From Betaproteobacteria bacterium (lineage in GTDB: Bacteria; Pseudomonadota; Gammaproteobacteria; Burkholderiales; Rhodocyclaceae), in the NCBI GenBank assembly GCA_009777245.1, contig WRMF01000002.1, positions 104,314 through 168,313 of the forward strand: a DNA stretch of 64,000 nt. The letters run 5' to 3'. Shown one piece after another: positions 40,676-51,583 of this stretch. A model generated the notes under the pieces. The model was not told where the DNA came from. It searched no databases and saw only the letters and a program-made list of their open reading frames with translations. Numbering within the stretch: position 1 is the stretch's first letter; each line of letters starts with the position of its first letter. The position numbers were made by a program, and so were the translations under genes.

Positions 40676-42121
40676 TTACAGGGTTTTACGCAGATTTACC
40701 GGCGGAATTCCGACGGTCTCCCGATATTTTGCCACAGTACGTCGGGCGACAACGATTCCTTGTCTGCCTAGTATTTCGGATATTTGGCTATCCGACAATG
40801 GTTTTTTGCCATCTTCTTCTCCGATCAACTGTTTGATCAATGCTCTGATGGCGGTTGCGGAACATGCGCCGCCGGAATCGGTAGCGACATGGCTGCCGAA
40901 AAAATATTTGAATTCGAAGATTCCGCGAGGTGTCGCCATGTATTTCTGGCTGGTAACTCTGGAGACGGTGGATTCATGCAATCCTATCTCGTCGGCGACT
41001 TCGCGCAGTATCAAGGGGCGCATGGCTATTTCGCCGTGCTCGAAGAACTGCCGCTGCCTATCCACGATGCTTTGGGATACTTGCAGAATGGTGGCGAATC
41101 TCTGCTCGATATTCTTGATCAGCCAACGCGCTTCCTGTAATTGCGCGGACAAAGGGCTGTCTCCACGCCGCTGGCGGGCAAGAATGTCGGCGTAGAGGCG
41201 ATTTACCCGCAGTCTGGGGTAAGCGTCCGGGTTGATTTGGGAGAGCCAGCGTCCCCTTACCTTGCGTACCAACACGTCCGGCACGATGTAGCGCGCGTTG
41301 AAGGATGAAAAACGGGCGCCGGGGTGCGGATTGAGGCTGGTGATGAGCGTATGCGCGGCTTTCAGGCGTTCTTCGCTACAGTTGAGACGTTTTCTAAGGG
41401 CGGCAAAATCGCGGTTGGCGAGTAGTCCCAGATGTCGTTCGACGATGGCGAGAGCCAATCTTCTGACGCCGGGCGGAGCTTCTTCATCCGAGCGCAACTG
41501 TATGCGTAGCGATTCTTTGAGCGAGCGCGCCCCCACTCCTGTCGGATCAAGGCTTTGCAGATTTCTTAACGCCGTAACCCACTCCCGGACGCTGGTTTTA
41601 TATTCCTGCGGGATGTTAGCCCATAATTCCTGCAAGGGTACCGCGAGATAGCCATTTTCGTCCAGAGCTTCGATCAGGATTCTTACCATGTCCTTTTGCC
41701 GGTCGGAGAACAGGGACAGGCTCAATTGCCAGATGAGATGGTCGCGCAGGGTGGTGGCGCTTGCCTGTAAATCCTGCGCTTCCACGTCCTCGTCGTCGCG
41801 TTCCCGACTGCCTTGCTTATCGTAGCTTGTTCCCCCGTCCTGATACCAGCGTTCTTCTTCGAGTTCCAGGGCGGAGAGCGAGCTGTCGTTATCCCTTTCG
41901 GACTCGTCTTGTCTTTCGTATTCCTGCTCTGGTCGCTGGTCATGAGCGAGGTATCTGTTTTCTTCCTCTTCTTCCCGTTCCAGCATTGGATTTTCCAGTA
42001 AATAACGCTCAATTTCCTGCTGCATTTCCATAGTCGAGAGCTGCAAGAGCTTGATAGCCTGCTGCAACTGCGGGGTTAGCGCCAGTTGCGGGGAGATTTT
42101 GAGCTGAAGGGATGGTTTCAT
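40676..42121 (-). CDS. rpoN: RNA polymerase sigma-54 factor
   Basis: A 481-residue sigma factor. The glutamine-rich region I (SLQLKISPQLALTPQLQQAIKLLQLSTMEMQQEIE), an acidic region II, the core-binding part, the helix-turn-helix (LILREVADEIGLHESTVSRVTSQKYMATPRGIFEFKYFF), and the RpoN box ARRTVAKYRE are all present. It controls -24/-12 promoters, often for nitrogen, motility and T6SS genes. Confidence 0.96.
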   Translation of the reverse strand: MKPSLQLKISPQLALTPQLQQAIKLLQLSTMEMQQEIERYLLENPMLEREEEEENRYLAHDQRPEQEYERQDESERDNDSSLSALELEEERWYQDGGTSYDKQGSRERDDEDVEAQDLQASATTLRDHLIWQLSLSLFSDRQKDMVRILIEALDENGYLAVPLQELWANIPQEYKTSVREWVTALRNLQSLDPTGVGARSLKESLRIQLRSDEEAPPGVRRLALAIVERHLGLLANRDFAALRKRLNCSEERLKAAHTLITSLNPHPGARFSSFNARYIVPDVLVRKVRGRWLSQINPDAYPRLRVNRLYADILARQRRGDSPLSAQLQEARWLIKNIEQRFATILQVSQSIVDRQRQFFEHGEIAMRPLILREVADEIGLHESTVSRVTSQKYMATPRGIFEFKYFFGSHVATDSGGACSATAIRALIKQLIGEEDGKKPLSDSQISEILGRQGIVVARRTVAKYRETVGIPPVNLRKTL

Positions 42122-42144
42122 GGGGATAAATCCCAGGCAGCGGG

Positions 42145-42894
42145 CTATAGATGGAAATGTTCGCCGAGATAAATTCGACGCACGGTCTCATTATAGACTA
42201 TTTCGGCGGGCGCGCCCTGCGCCAATACCTGTCCTTCATTTAGAATCCAGGCATGGTTGCAGATTCCCAGGGTTTCCCGCACGTTGTGGTCGGTTATCAA
42301 TACGCCGATGCCGCGCTCTTTCAGGAAGCGGATGATTTTCTGGATGTCCAGAACCGCGATCGGGTCGACTCCGGCAAAGGGTTCGTCAAGCAGGATGAAG
42401 CGCGGCTCGGTCGCAAGCGAGCGGGCGATTTCCACTCGCCGCCGCTCGCCGCCGGATAGCGCGGCGGCAAGGGTGTGGCGAATGTGAGTTATGTGCAGTT
42501 CTTCCAGCAGGCCTTCCAGACGCTCGTTTATTTCTGAGGCGGAAGTGTGGAACAGTTCCAGGACTGCCTGAATGTTTTCCGCTACGGTCAATTTTCTGAA
42601 TACTGACGCTTCTTGCGGCAGGTAGGCGAGTCCCAATTTTGCCCGCCGATGCATGGGCATACGGGTAATCGGTTGCGTATCTAGCAGGATTTCGCCCGCG
42701 TCGGCGGCAATCAGCCCCACAATCATGTAGAAGCATGTGGTTTTGCCCGCGCCGTTCGGCCCCAGCAGTCCCACGACTTCCCCGCTCTCTACCTGGAAGG
42801 AGACATCGGAGACTACAGTGCGCGACTTGAAGCGTTTGCATAGGTTTCGCGCTTCGAGGACGCTTGTCGGATCGGCTTCATTGGACATCATCAA
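42145..42894 (-). CDS. lptB: LPS export ABC transporter ATPase LptB
   Basis: ATPase of the LptB2FGC extractor that lifts lipopolysaccharide from the inner membrane. The 249 residues include [19 protein letters not shown] (Walker A), the [16 protein letters not shown] signature, [18 protein letters not shown] (Walker B and D loop) and the [10 protein letters not shown] switch histidine. The start may be any of three adjacent ATG codons. Its first bases overlap the recX end; lptC and lptA, which usually precede it, are missing. Confidence 0.95.
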   Translation of the reverse strand: MMMSNEADPTSVLEARNLCKRFKSRTVVSDVSFQVESGEVVGLLGPNGAGKTTCFYMIVGLIAADAGEILLDTQPITRMPMHRRAKLGLAYLPQEASVFRKLTVAENIQAVLELFHTSASEINERLEGLLEELHITHIRHTLAAALSGGERRRVEIARSLATEPRFILLDEPFAGVDPIAVLDIQKIIRFLKERGIGVLITDHNVRETLGICNHAWILNEGQVLAQGAPAEIVYNETVRRIYLGEHFHL

Positions 42895-43321
42895 GCTCCG
42901 TAATGCCTAGCGCGTTTTGGATACTGGCGGAGGAAAATCCGCGATACCTGAGAAAGCGGACTTGCCGCGCCCGTTCGGCCAGGGTCGCGGGGGGAGCGCC
43001 GAATTTTTTTTGCAGGACGGTCAGGCATCGCTCATTCTCGTCGCCCGCTTCAAGAAGCGCGGTCGCAATTTCTTCGGCTGCCACTCCTTCCTGACCGAGT
43101 TCATGCGCCAAGCGGGCGTTGCCGCGACGGGCGCTTAACGCATTTACCCGGCTGGCGGCGAAACGCGCATCCGAGAGCAGATCGGCGGCGACCAGGTCGT
43201 CCAGGAGTTTCTCCAGCATGGCTTCTGATTCGACGTGAGGCGCGAGTTTTTTTGCCAGCGCGGCGCGGCTATATTCGCGTCGCGCCAGAAGGGCAAGGGC
43301 TTTTCCCCGCAGTCCCGCCAT
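42878..43321 (-). CDS. recX: Regulatory protein RecX
   Basis: A 147-residue helical protein that limits RecA filaments. Motifs include [19 protein letters not shown], then [33 protein letters not shown] and [19 protein letters not shown] set the start at the ATG 43321, two bases behind the recA stop; earlier starts lie inside recA. The 3' end overlaps lptB by 17 bases. Confidence 0.92.
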   Translation of the reverse strand: MAGLRGKALALLARREYSRAALAKKLAPHVESEAMLEKLLDDLVAADLLSDARFAASRVNALSARRGNARLAHELGQEGVAAEEIATALLEAGDENERCLTVLQKKFGAPPATLAERARQVRFLRYRGFSSASIQNALGITELDDVQ

Positions 43322-43323
43322 TA

Positions 43324-44379
43324 TTATTCTTCTTCGTTTTTGGAGCGGGTTGAGGGTGTCGTCTTGCCGGGCTTGGTGAAGAAGCACTGCCGGTCAGCTG
43401 CCCTAATAGTCGCTTCAATTTCCGCTGCAATCTCCGGTTGCGCTTTCAGAAATTCGCGCACATTGTCTTTGCCCTGACCGATCTTGTTGCCTTTGTAGGC
43501 GTACCATGCGCCGGACTTGTCAATGGCTTTGCATGCGACGCCCAACTCGATTATTTCGCCTTCGCGGGAGATGCCGCTGCCGTAGAGGATGTCGAAAAAC
43601 GCTTCCCTGAATGGGGGCGCGACCTTGTTTTTGGCCACCTTGACCTTGGTTTCGTTGCCGATTATTTCTTCGCCTTTTTTGATTTGCCCGGAGCCTGCGC
43701 GGCGTATTTCGAGGCGCACGGAGGAGTAGAACTTCAGGGCGTTGCCGCCGGTTGTGGTTTCCGGGTTGCCGAACACCAGACCAATTTTCATTCTGATCTG
43801 GTTGATGAAGATCACGAGCGTGTTGGTTTTTTTGATGTTGGCGGTGAGTTTCCTTAACGCCTGGCTCATCAGGCGGGCGTGCAGACCCATTACCGATTCG
43901 CCCATTTCGCCCTCGATTTCCGCTTTGGGGGTCAGCGCCGCCACCGAGTCAATGACGATGATGTCGACCGAACCTGATCTGACCAGCATGTCGGCGATTT
44001 CAAGCGCCTGTTCGCCGGTATCCGGTTGGGAGATCAGGAGATCCTCCACGTTGACTCCGAGTTTTTGCGCGTACTGCGGATCGAGCGCGTGTTCTGCGTC
44101 AATGAAGGCTGCGGTTCCGCCCTGTTTTTGGGCTTCTGCTACTACATGCAGGCAGAGGGTGGTTTTGCCGGATGATTCCGGCCCGTAGATTTCCGCTACT
44201 CTTCCGCGCGGTAAACCGCCTATGCCGAGCGCGATGTCCAGTCCCAAGGAGCCGGTGGATACCACCTGGATTCCTTCGTCAATTTCGGCTGCTCCCATTT
44301 TCATGATGGAGCCTTTGCCGAACTGTTTTTCTATTTGGGCAAGCGCGGCGGCCAGCGCCTTGGCCTTGTTTTCGTCCAT
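43324..44379 (-). CDS. recA: Recombinase RecA
   Basis: A 351-residue recombinase. [19 protein letters not shown] is Walker A, followed by [44 protein letters not shown] and the L2 loop [18 protein letters not shown] placed the start at the ATG 44379 ([13 protein letters not shown]), with AAAGGA before it. I could not see a standard CTGT-N8-ACAG LexA box upstream. Confidence 0.97.
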   Translation of the reverse strand: MDENKAKALAAALAQIEKQFGKGSIMKMGAAEIDEGIQVVSTGSLGLDIALGIGGLPRGRVAEIYGPESSGKTTLCLHVVAEAQKQGGTAAFIDAEHALDPQYAQKLGVNVEDLLISQPDTGEQALEIADMLVRSGSVDIIVIDSVAALTPKAEIEGEMGESVMGLHARLMSQALRKLTANIKKTNTLVIFINQIRMKIGLVFGNPETTTGGNALKFYSSVRLEIRRAGSGQIKKGEEIIGNETKVKVAKNKVAPPFREAFFDILYGSGISREGEIIELGVACKAIDKSGAWYAYKGNKIGQGKDNVREFLKAQPEIAAEIEATIRAADRQCFFTKPGKTTPSTRSKNEEE

Positions 44380-44615
44380 GACAATCCTTTGAATTGGCAA
44401 ATGGCGCATTATGGCATAAACGAGCGGTAAACGCCCGGTCGGGCTGTCGGAAGTAGCGCCTCGTTTTGAAAGCAGGCTCGCTCGATGGTATGGCACAAGG
44501 CGCGGTAAAGACAGCCAATCCAAAAACGCTCCAACAATTGATCCCTGATTCCTGATACTGGGATTCGCAGGCGCAACCTATTATACTCTCCCAAATTGCT
44601 TTCCCGGATTTATCC

Positions 44616-45179
44616 ATGATTCGTTATTGCCCGTACTGTGGTCAGCAGGTAGAGGCGCGTGTCCCGACAGGGGATGACCGTCTGCGCGCCGTTTGCGATA
44701 CCTGCGGCTACATCCATTACGAAAATCCCCGTCTGGTTCTGGGAGCCGTTGCCGAATGGGAGGGGCGGATTCTTCTCTGCCGTCGCGCCATAGAGCCGCG
44801 CATGGGCCTTTGGACCCTGCCCGCCGGATTCATGGAAAACGGCGAAAGCTCGCTTGAGGCGGCGGCGCGGGAAACACGGGAAGAAGCCCAGGCCGAAATC
44901 GAGGCGGCGGAACTTTTTGCCTTGATTGACGTGCCGGGCATTGATCAGGTACATGTCTTTTATCGCGCAAGGCTGGTTGCGGGAAAACACGCGCCGGGAA
45001 GTGAAAGTCTGGAAACAAGGCTGTTTTCCGAAATTGATATTCCCTGGCAAGACCTGGCCTTTCCGACAAATGCCTGCTGTCTGGAACTCTATTTTGCAGA
45101 CCGGCAAAAAGGCGTGTTTCGTTGCCATCAAACAACCCTGACCGGCTGGAAGAGGTCACATGAGATTGTGGCGGATTGA
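44616..45179 (+). CDS. Nudix hydrolase with N-terminal zinc ribbon
   Basis: A 187-residue protein: a four-cysteine zinc ribbon (CPYCG ... CDTCG, residues 5-31) then a Nudix domain with GFMENGESSLEAAARETREEA. Members of this group cut nucleotide diphosphates such as NADH, FAD or ADP-ribose. It begins divergently from recA, 236 bases away. The exact substrate is not known. Confidence 0.9.
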   Translation: MIRYCPYCGQQVEARVPTGDDRLRAVCDTCGYIHYENPRLVLGAVAEWEGRILLCRRAIEPRMGLWTLPAGFMENGESSLEAAARETREEAQAEIEAAELFALIDVPGIDQVHVFYRARLVAGKHAPGSESLETRLFSEIDIPWQDLAFPTNACCLELYFADRQKGVFRCHQTTLTGWKRSHEIVAD

Positions 45180-45480
45180 ACGATTCACTACGTTTGAACA
45201 GCTATCCGGCAAAGCGTCGGCGCTTCGCGCCACCCCCTTTGGGAAAGGGGGCTAACCCCAATACTGCGCCGCCGCGCCAGAAACCGATGCTTGAATCCGC
45301 CTTGCGGCAACAGCGCGAGCTGCTGAAACAGGAAGGCCACGGAGCCACTTTGAACTTCAGCGCCACCACGCTAAAGAGAAAAAAGACAAGGGTTTTGGGC
45401 TTGGATTCCAGGATGGGATGTAAAAGATTGACATAGTTTGTAATCGTGCTACTATCAGACCATGAAATGGAGGGTATGTC
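45180..45480. repeat. Intergenic stretch with repeat fragment
   Basis: Contains TATCCGGCAAAGC and a CCCCCTTTGGGAAAGGGGG hairpin near 45231-45250; the first string recurs inverted near 59388. A short open frame at 45287-45436 (MLESALRQQRELLKQEG) looks like a fragment of a larger gene or chance, and I do not call it. A GGAGG site at 45468 belongs to the antitoxin gene. Confidence 0.6.
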
Positions 45481-45750
45481 ATGGGGTTGCATGTGTCGTT
45501 ACCGCAGCAGTTGGAAAGGCTTGTTCACCAAGAGGTCGAAGCAGGCATGTATGGCAGCGCAAGCGAATTGGTACGGGAAGCCTTGCGCGATTTTTTCGAT
45601 CATCTGGCTGGGCGTGAACTGGCAGACATGAAAGAGCTTCGCCAGGAAATGCAGGCGCGGCGGCAGCGGGCGCTCAACAACCTTGATCGCTTGCAGGGCG
45701 TTGAGGAAGCATTCAATGAATTGTCTGACAAGCACGAGCTTGAGGCATGA
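45481..45750 (+). CDS. parD: ParD-like antitoxin
   Basis: An 89-residue protein with a ribbon-helix-helix N-terminus (MGLHVSLPQQLERLVHQEVEAGMYGSASELVREALRDFF) and a helical tail that binds the toxin. GGAGG lies before the ATG. It overlaps the toxin gene by four bases and probably represses their shared promoter. Confidence 0.88.
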   Translation: MGLHVSLPQQLERLVHQEVEAGMYGSASELVREALRDFFDHLAGRELADMKELRQEMQARRQRALNNLDRLQGVEEAFNELSDKHELEA

Positions 45751-46034
45751 CCTATCGCGGTCTGCTTACAGAAGAAGCGAAGGCCGAACTCGGTCACGAG
45801 ATTGCTTATTCAAAAGAGCGTTGGGGCGCAAAGCATGCGACTGTTTATAAGCGTGAGCTTTTGGAGCGGGTACGCAAGATCGTTCGCAACCCCATGCTGT
45901 ATCCGCTCAACCCCAACCTTGGAGACGGATTACGCTCTGTGCGCCATAAAGGTAATTACATCATCTACGCGCTCGACGAAGAAAAAAAGGTGGTGTTGAT
46001 CGTTGGTTTTCCGAGCATCTACAAGCAACTGTAA
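45747..46034 (+). CDS. parE: ParE/RelE-family toxin
   Basis: A 95-residue toxin (MTYRGLLTEEAKAELGHEIAYSKERWG ... GLRSVRHKGNYIIYALDEEKKVVLIVGF) of the RelE/ParE fold; ParE members block gyrase, RelE members cut mRNA. The RSVRHKGNYIIYA stretch is typical of ParE. Coupled to the antitoxin by ATGA overlap; the pair lies between ordinary genes. Confidence 0.87.
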   Translation: MTYRGLLTEEAKAELGHEIAYSKERWGAKHATVYKRELLERVRKIVRNPMLYPLNPNLGDGLRSVRHKGNYIIYALDEEKKVVLIVGFPSIYKQL

Positions 46035-46089
46035 ATAGGGGACGAGGTTTGCAGGTAGCGCGATTTTTAATGACGAGAATTGACAGGCA

Positions 46090-47103
46090 ATGCTGAATCC
46101 TGAAGCGGATTGTTCCGAAATCGAACGGGCGGCTTCCCTGCTGCTTGCGGGCGAACTGGTGGCTTTTCCGACGGAGACCGTCTACGGTCTGGGCGCGGAC
46201 GCGGCCAATCCGGCGGCGGTCGGCAAAATTTTCGCCGCCAAGGAACGCCCCGCCGATCATCCCTTGATCGTGCATCTTGCCGAAGGCGCAAACATGGCGC
46301 ATTGGGCGGCGGATATTCCGCCTTCTGCCTGGGAATTGGCGGAGGCTTTCTGGCCGGGGCCGCTTACCCTGATCCTGAAAAAACATGACCGGGTTTCTCC
46401 CCTCGTCACCGGCGGACAGATGAGTATCGGGCTTCGCGTTCCCGCTCATCCGGTCGCGCGAAAACTCCTCCGCGCCTTTGCAAAAGTCTCGGCGACAGCC
46501 GGAATTGCCGCGCCTTCCGCCAATCGTTTCGGGCGTATCAGCCCCACTTTGGCCTCGCATGTGCGGGAAGATTTCGGCGATACGGTGGCAATACTGGACG
46601 GCGGTTCCTGCCAGGTGGGCATAGAATCCACCATTCTGGATTTGACCCGGCTGGATAGCGCGGGCGCGGTAATCTTGCGCCCCGGCGTTATTGCCCCCGC
46701 CGAACTGGAAAAAGCCATGCGGCAGCCTGTACATTTTCGCGCAAATGCCGGAGAAGATGCTGATGGGCAAGGCATGGGACAAACACCTCGCGTTTCCGGC
46801 TCATTGGTTTCGCACTACGCGCCCAGAACGCCGCTTGCATTGTGTCCTTCGGAAGAATTGCCCTTGTTATTGGCACATGCCGCCGGGCATCAATTGGGGG
46901 TAATTTCCTGTCGCGCCAAACCGGATGAGAATTCAACGCATCTCTGGCGTTGTCTGGGTTCTTCGCCGGAAGCCTACGCGCGCACGCTCTACATGACTCT
47001 GCGCGAGCTGGACGGTTACAACCTTGCCGGAATCATTGTCGAAACCCCGCCCGCAACATGGCAGGCGGTTCTGGATCGTCTATACCGAGCGGCGACGAAG
47101 TAG
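46090..47103 (+). CDS. Sua5-type threonylcarbamoyl-AMP synthase
   Basis: A 337-residue protein: the YrdC domain (about 10-195) beginning LLLAGELVAFPTETVYGLGADA, with ADHPLIVHL and IAAPSANRFGRISPT, followed by a linker and the Sua5 C-terminal domain. It makes the threonylcarbamoyl-AMP used for t6A37 in tRNAs. The long two-domain form distinguishes it from short TsaC. It runs toward carB, with one base between the stop codons. Confidence 0.92.
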   Translation: MLNPEADCSEIERAASLLLAGELVAFPTETVYGLGADAANPAAVGKIFAAKERPADHPLIVHLAEGANMAHWAADIPPSAWELAEAFWPGPLTLILKKHDRVSPLVTGGQMSIGLRVPAHPVARKLLRAFAKVSATAGIAAPSANRFGRISPTLASHVREDFGDTVAILDGGSCQVGIESTILDLTRLDSAGAVILRPGVIAPAELEKAMRQPVHFRANAGEDADGQGMGQTPRVSGSLVSHYAPRTPLALCPSEELPLLLAHAAGHQLGVISCRAKPDENSTHLWRCLGSSPEAYARTLYMTLRELDGYNLAGIIVETPPATWQAVLDRLYRAATK

Positions 47104-47104
47104 C

Positions 47105-50100
47105 TCAATGCAGGCGTTCGTGCAGTCTTTGCAGCGGATAAACTTCCAGCTTGTCGCCCGCAAGAATACCCTCAACAGCGGCTTCCGCGCCCCAGAAGGT
47201 TGTATACATGGCTACCCGCGCTTGCAGGCCGGATACGCGAATGGAGCGGGAATCATTGATCGCCTGCCGCTTTTCTTCCACCGTGTTGATGATGATCGAG
47301 ATTTCCTGATTCTTTATCATGTCGACAATGTGCGGGCGGCCTTCGACAATCTTGTTTACCGCCTGAACCTGAATACCAGCCGCCTGAATGACGGCGGCAG
47401 TCCCCCTTGTCGCCACAAGGGAAAACCCCGCGTCAACAAGCAGGCTGGCAATCTCCGCCACCTTGGGCTTATCGCTCTCTTTCATGGACAAAAAAGCCTT
47501 GCCGCCGGAAGGAAGAACAACCCCCGCCGCCAGTTGCGATTTGACAAAGGCTTCGGCAAAAGTCTCCCCCACGCCCATGACTTCTCCGGTTGATTTCATC
47601 TCCGGCCCCAGAATGGTATCCACGCCGGGGAATTTGACGAAGGGAAAAACCGCCTCTTTCACCGAAAAATAAGGCGGCACAATCTCCTTCGTCATGCCCT
47701 GCGAAGCAAGGGTCTTGCCGACCATGCAGCGGGCGGCGATCTTGGCAAGGGCAAGCCCTATAGCCTTGGAAACAAAAGGCACAGTGCGCGAAGCCCTTGG
47801 ATTGACTTCCAGCACATAAACAGTATCGTCCTGCACGGCAAACTGTACATTCATTAGACCGACGACATTCAACGCCCTGGCCATCAGCCCGGTTTGGCGG
47901 CGCAACTCGTCCATGATTTCGGCGGAAAGGGAATAAGGCGGCAACGAACAGGCAGAATCGCCGGAATGAACGCCCGCCTGCTCAATGTGCTCCATGATGC
48001 CGCCGATGATTACATCCCTACCGTCCGAGAGGGCATCCACATCCACCTCGCAGGCATCGTTCAGAAAACGATCAAGAAGCACCGGCGCGTCGTTGGAAAC
48101 CTTGACCGCCTCCCGCATATAACGCTCAAGGTCCTGCTGCCCGTGCACGATCTCCATCGCGCGTCCGCCAAGCACATAGGAAGGACGCACCACCAGCGGA
48201 TAACCGATTTCATCCGCCAATCGCAAAGCCTCTTCCTCAGTGCGGGCAGTGCGGTTGGGCGGCTGCTTCAAATCCAGCGTATGCAAAAGTTGCTGGAAAC
48301 GCTCGCGGTCTTCGGCAATATCAATGGATTCCGGGGACGTTCCGATAATCGGAACGCCATTGGCCTCAAGAGCGAGAGCGAGCTTCAGGGGCGTCTGCCC
48401 GCCATACTGGACAATCACGCCGACAGGTTTTTCCACCGCGACTATTTCCAGCACATCCTCAAGAGTCAACGGCTCAAAATACAAACGGTCAGAAGTATCG
48501 TAATCGGTCGAGACGGTTTCAGGATTGCAGTTGACCATGATGGTTTCAAACCCGTCCTCGCGCATTGCCATCGCCGCATGAACGCAGCAATAGTCAAATT
48601 CGATCCCCTGCCCAATCCGGTTCGGCCCGCCGCCCAGAACCATGATCTTCTTGCGCTCGGTGGGCATGGCCTCGCATTCATCCTCATAGGTGGAATAAAG
48701 ATAGGCGGTATCGCTGGCAAATTCAGCGGCGCAGGTATCCACCCGTTTATAGACCGGACGCACGCCGAGCGTATGCCGATGCGCGCGCGCTTCCTGCTCG
48801 CTCGTCTTGGTAAGGTGGGCAAGCCGCCGATCCGAAAAACCCTTTTTTTTCAGAAAACGCATTTCTTCCCCGCTAATGGAAAGAAGGGCGCGCTTCTCAA
48901 GTTTCAATTCAAGGTCTACGATTTCCTTGATTTGCGCGAGAAACCAGGGGTCAATGCGGGTCAAGTCAGCCACTTTTTCCAACGACATGCCGATGCCGAA
49001 AGCGTCCGCAACATACCAAAGGCGTTCAGGGGAAGGATGCGCCAGTTGTTCGTCAATCGCCGCCGGATCAACCGACTTCAAATTAAAACCGTCCACCCCC
49101 ACTTCCAGTCCACGCAAGGCCTTTTGCAGGGATTCCTGAAAAGTGCGCCCGATAGCCATTACCTCGCCTACCGATTTCATCTGCGTGGTCAGGGTGGAAT
49201 CGGCGTCGGTGAATTTTTCAAAGGCAAAACGCGGCACCTTCGTAACAACGTAGTCAATGGTCGGCTCAAACGAGACCGGAATTCTGCCGCCGGTGATTTC
49301 GTTCGCCAGCTCATCAAGGGTATAACCGACCGCGAGCTTGGCGGCAACCTTGGCAATAGGAAAACCCGTAGCCTTGGAAGCAAGCGCCGAAGAACGGGAA
49401 ACACGAGGATTCATCTCGATCACGACCATGCGCCCATCCCTGGGGTCTATCGCAAACTGCACGTTCGAGCCGCCGGTATCTACGCCAATCTCGCGCAGAA
49501 TGGCGATCGAGGCGTTTCGCACAAGCTGATATTCCTTGTCGGTCAAGGTCTGCGCCGGAGCGACGGTAATGGAGTCGCCGGTATGCACCCCCATCGGATC
49601 GAAGTTTTCGATAGAGCAGATGATGATGCAGTTGTCTTTTTTGTCGCGCACGACTTCCATCTCGATTTCTTTCCAGCCAAGGAGAGATTCTTCAATCAGA
49701 AGCTCGTTCGCGGGGCTTGCTTCCAACCCGCGCTTGCAAATCTCGTGGAATTCTTCCGTGTTGTAGGCTACTCCGCCGCCTGTGCCGCCCAAGGTGAAAC
49801 TGGGGCGGATGATAACCGGAAAGCCGATGCCGCCCTGCACCCGCAAGGCTTCTTCCATGTTGTGAGCAATGCCGGATCGCGCGGAGCCGAGTCCGATTCC
49901 GGTCATCGCCTCCTTGAATTTCAGCCGGTCTTCCGCCTTGTCAATAGCCGCGCGGGAAGCGCCGATGAGTTCGACGTTATATTTTTCCAGCACGCCGTGT
50001 CTGGCAAGATCAAGCGCGCAATTCAGAGCCGTCTGTCCGCCCATCGTCGGCAGAATCGCGTCCGGGCGCTCCTTTTCGATGATGCGCTCGACCACTTGCC

Positions 50101-50311
50101 AGATAACAGGCTCGATATAGGTCACGTCCGCCATTTCCGGATCGGTCATGATCGTGGCCGGATTGGAATTTACCAATACGACCCGATAACCCTCCTCGCG
50201 CAAAGCCTTGCACGCCTGCGCGCCGGAATAATCAAACTCGCACGCCTGCCCAATGACAATGGGGCCTGCGCCGATAATCAGGATACTTTCAAGGTCTGTG
50301 CGTTTGGGCAT
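47105..50311 (-). CDS. carB: Carbamoyl-phosphate synthase large subunit
   Basis: A 1068-residue synthetase making carbamoyl phosphate for arginine and pyrimidines. Two ATP-grasp halves are visible ([19 protein letters not shown], and [20 protein letters not shown]), along with [21 protein letters not shown] and a C-terminal allosteric domain ([16 protein letters not shown]). It follows carA after 57 bases on the same strand. Confidence 0.97.
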   Translation of the reverse strand: MPKRTDLESILIIGAGPIVIGQACEFDYSGAQACKALREEGYRVVLVNSNPATIMTDPEMADVTYIEPVIWQVVERIIEKERPDAILPTMGGQTALNCALDLARHGVLEKYNVELIGASRAAIDKAEDRLKFKEAMTGIGLGSARSGIAHNMEEALRVQGGIGFPVIIRPSFTLGGTGGGVAYNTEEFHEICKRGLEASPANELLIEESLLGWKEIEMEVVRDKKDNCIIICSIENFDPMGVHTGDSITVAPAQTLTDKEYQLVRNASIAILREIGVDTGGSNVQFAIDPRDGRMVVIEMNPRVSRSSALASKATGFPIAKVAAKLAVGYTLDELANEITGGRIPVSFEPTIDYVVTKVPRFAFEKFTDADSTLTTQMKSVGEVMAIGRTFQESLQKALRGLEVGVDGFNLKSVDPAAIDEQLAHPSPERLWYVADAFGIGMSLEKVADLTRIDPWFLAQIKEIVDLELKLEKRALLSISGEEMRFLKKKGFSDRRLAHLTKTSEQEARAHRHTLGVRPVYKRVDTCAAEFASDTAYLYSTYEDECEAMPTERKKIMVLGGGPNRIGQGIEFDYCCVHAAMAMREDGFETIMVNCNPETVSTDYDTSDRLYFEPLTLEDVLEIVAVEKPVGVIVQYGGQTPLKLALALEANGVPIIGTSPESIDIAEDRERFQQLLHTLDLKQPPNRTARTEEEALRLADEIGYPLVVRPSYVLGGRAMEIVHGQQDLERYMREAVKVSNDAPVLLDRFLNDACEVDVDALSDGRDVIIGGIMEHIEQAGVHSGDSACSLPPYSLSAEIMDELRRQTGLMARALNVVGLMNVQFAVQDDTVYVLEVNPRASRTVPFVSKAIGLALAKIAARCMVGKTLASQGMTKEIVPPYFSVKEAVFPFVKFPGVDTILGPEMKSTGEVMGVGETFAEAFVKSQLAAGVVLPSGGKAFLSMKESDKPKVAEIASLLVDAGFSLVATRGTAAVIQAAGIQVQAVNKIVEGRPHIVDMIKNQEISIIINTVEEKRQAINDSRSIRVSGLQARVAMYTTFWGAEAAVEGILAGDKLEVYPLQRLHERLH

Positions 50312-50368
50312 TCTTTGTCTCGATAAAACAGGCCAGAGCCGTGCCGCCGTATCCCTCAGGATGCGAAA

Positions 50369-51517
50369 TCAGCCGGTTTTGAAGGAGTTGATAAAATGGT
50401 CGAAAAGATGAACCACATCATGCGGGCCGGGAATCGCCTCCGGATGCCCCTGAAAGGAAAACGCGGGCGCGTCCGCGCGGGCAATCCCCTGAATGGAACC
50501 GTCGAACAGCGACACATGCGTTACCCGCAGATTGTCCGGCAATGTAGCCGGATCGACCGCAAAACCGTGGTTCTGACTGGTTATCAGCACCTGTCCGGTA
50601 TTGAGGTCTTTTACCGGATGATTCGCGCCGTGATGGCCGAATTTCATCTTCATGGTCTTCGCCCCGGAAGCCAGCGCGAGCAGTTGATGTCCCAGGCAGA
50701 TGCCGAAGATCGGCATTTTCGCAGACACAAGTTCCCGAATCGCGGCGACAGCATAATCGCACGGCTCAGGATCGCCCGGTCCGTTGGAGAGAAAGACGCC
50801 ATCGGGCTTCATCGCCAGCACATCCTTGGCGCTCGTCCAGGCAGGCACCACAGTCAGACGGCAACCGCGCGAAGTCAGCATACGCAGGATGTTGCGCTTG
50901 ACTCCAAAGTCAAACGCGACCACATGCCAGCGCGGCGTACCCTGTTTGCCGTAGCCTTCCCCCAGCCGCCATTCGCTCTCCATCCACTCGTAAGAATTGG
51001 AAGTCGTCACCGCCTTCGCCAAGTCCATACCGCCAAGACCGGGAAAATCTCGCGCAGCGGCTATCGCCGCCTCGGCATCCAGCTTTGCTCCCGCTTCGCC
51101 GGTAACGATGCAGCCCGCTTGCGCGCCATTTTCGCGCAGCAGGCGGGTCAGCTTACGGGTATCCAAACCGGCAATCGCCACCACGTTCTCATTACGCAGC
51201 CAGGCATCAAGCCTCTGCGTCATGCGGAAATTGGACGGCAGAATCGGCAGATCGCGAATGACGAGACCTGCCGCCTGAATGGCTACGGACTCGAAATCTT
51301 CTTCATTACAGCCGGTATTGCCGATGTGGGGATAGGTCAGGGTGACGATTTGCCGCGCATATGAAGGATCGGTGAGTATCTCCTGATAGCCAGCCATGGC
51401 GGTGTTGAATATCACTTCGCCGGAGGTTACGCCCTCCGCGCCGATGGAAATTCCCCTGAATACGATGCCATTGGCCAGAGCCAACAGGGCAGGGGGAAAG
51501 TTAGGTAAGAGCGACAA
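50369..51517 (-). CDS. carA: Carbamoyl-phosphate synthase small subunit
   Basis: A 382-residue glutamine amidotransferase feeding ammonia to Car[16 protein letters not shown] holds the catalytic cysteine, with [15 protein letters not shown] containing His and Glu. The start is a TTG at 51517, chosen because residues [21 protein letters not shown] fit the family from there and AAAGG lies seven bases upstream; no nearby in-frame ATG exists. Confidence 0.95.
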   Translation of the reverse strand: MSLLPNFPPALLALANGIVFRGISIGAEGVTSGEVIFNTAMAGYQEILTDPSYARQIVTLTYPHIGNTGCNEEDFESVAIQAAGLVIRDLPILPSNFRMTQRLDAWLRNENVVAIAGLDTRKLTRLLRENGAQAGCIVTGEAGAKLDAEAAIAAARDFPGLGGMDLAKAVTTSNSYEWMESEWRLGEGYGKQGTPRWHVVAFDFGVKRNILRMLTSRGCRLTVVPAWTSAKDVLAMKPDGVFLSNGPGDPEPCDYAVAAIRELVSAKMPIFGICLGHQLLALASGAKTMKMKFGHHGANHPVKDLNTGQVLITSQNHGFAVDPATLPDNLRVTHVSLFDGSIQGIARADAPAFSFQGHPEAIPGPHDVVHLFDHFINSFKTG

Positions 51518-51583
51518 AGGTAAACCTTTCAGATTAGACGAGCCATTTTACCCGAAGCATACTTGGTCTGGCAAATAGTTCGC

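Noticed and set aside
44380..44600. LexA operator before recA
   Set aside because: No CTGT-N8-ACAG or close variant is visible in the region.
45287..45436. A short frame (MLESALRQQRELLKQEG...) possibly a gene remnant
   Set aside because: Too short, no family match and no ribosome site; could be chance.
47894..50326. An 810-codon plus-strand open frame opposite carB
   Set aside because: carB is unmistakable on the minus strand; the antisense frame has no recognisable domain and is explained by codon bias.
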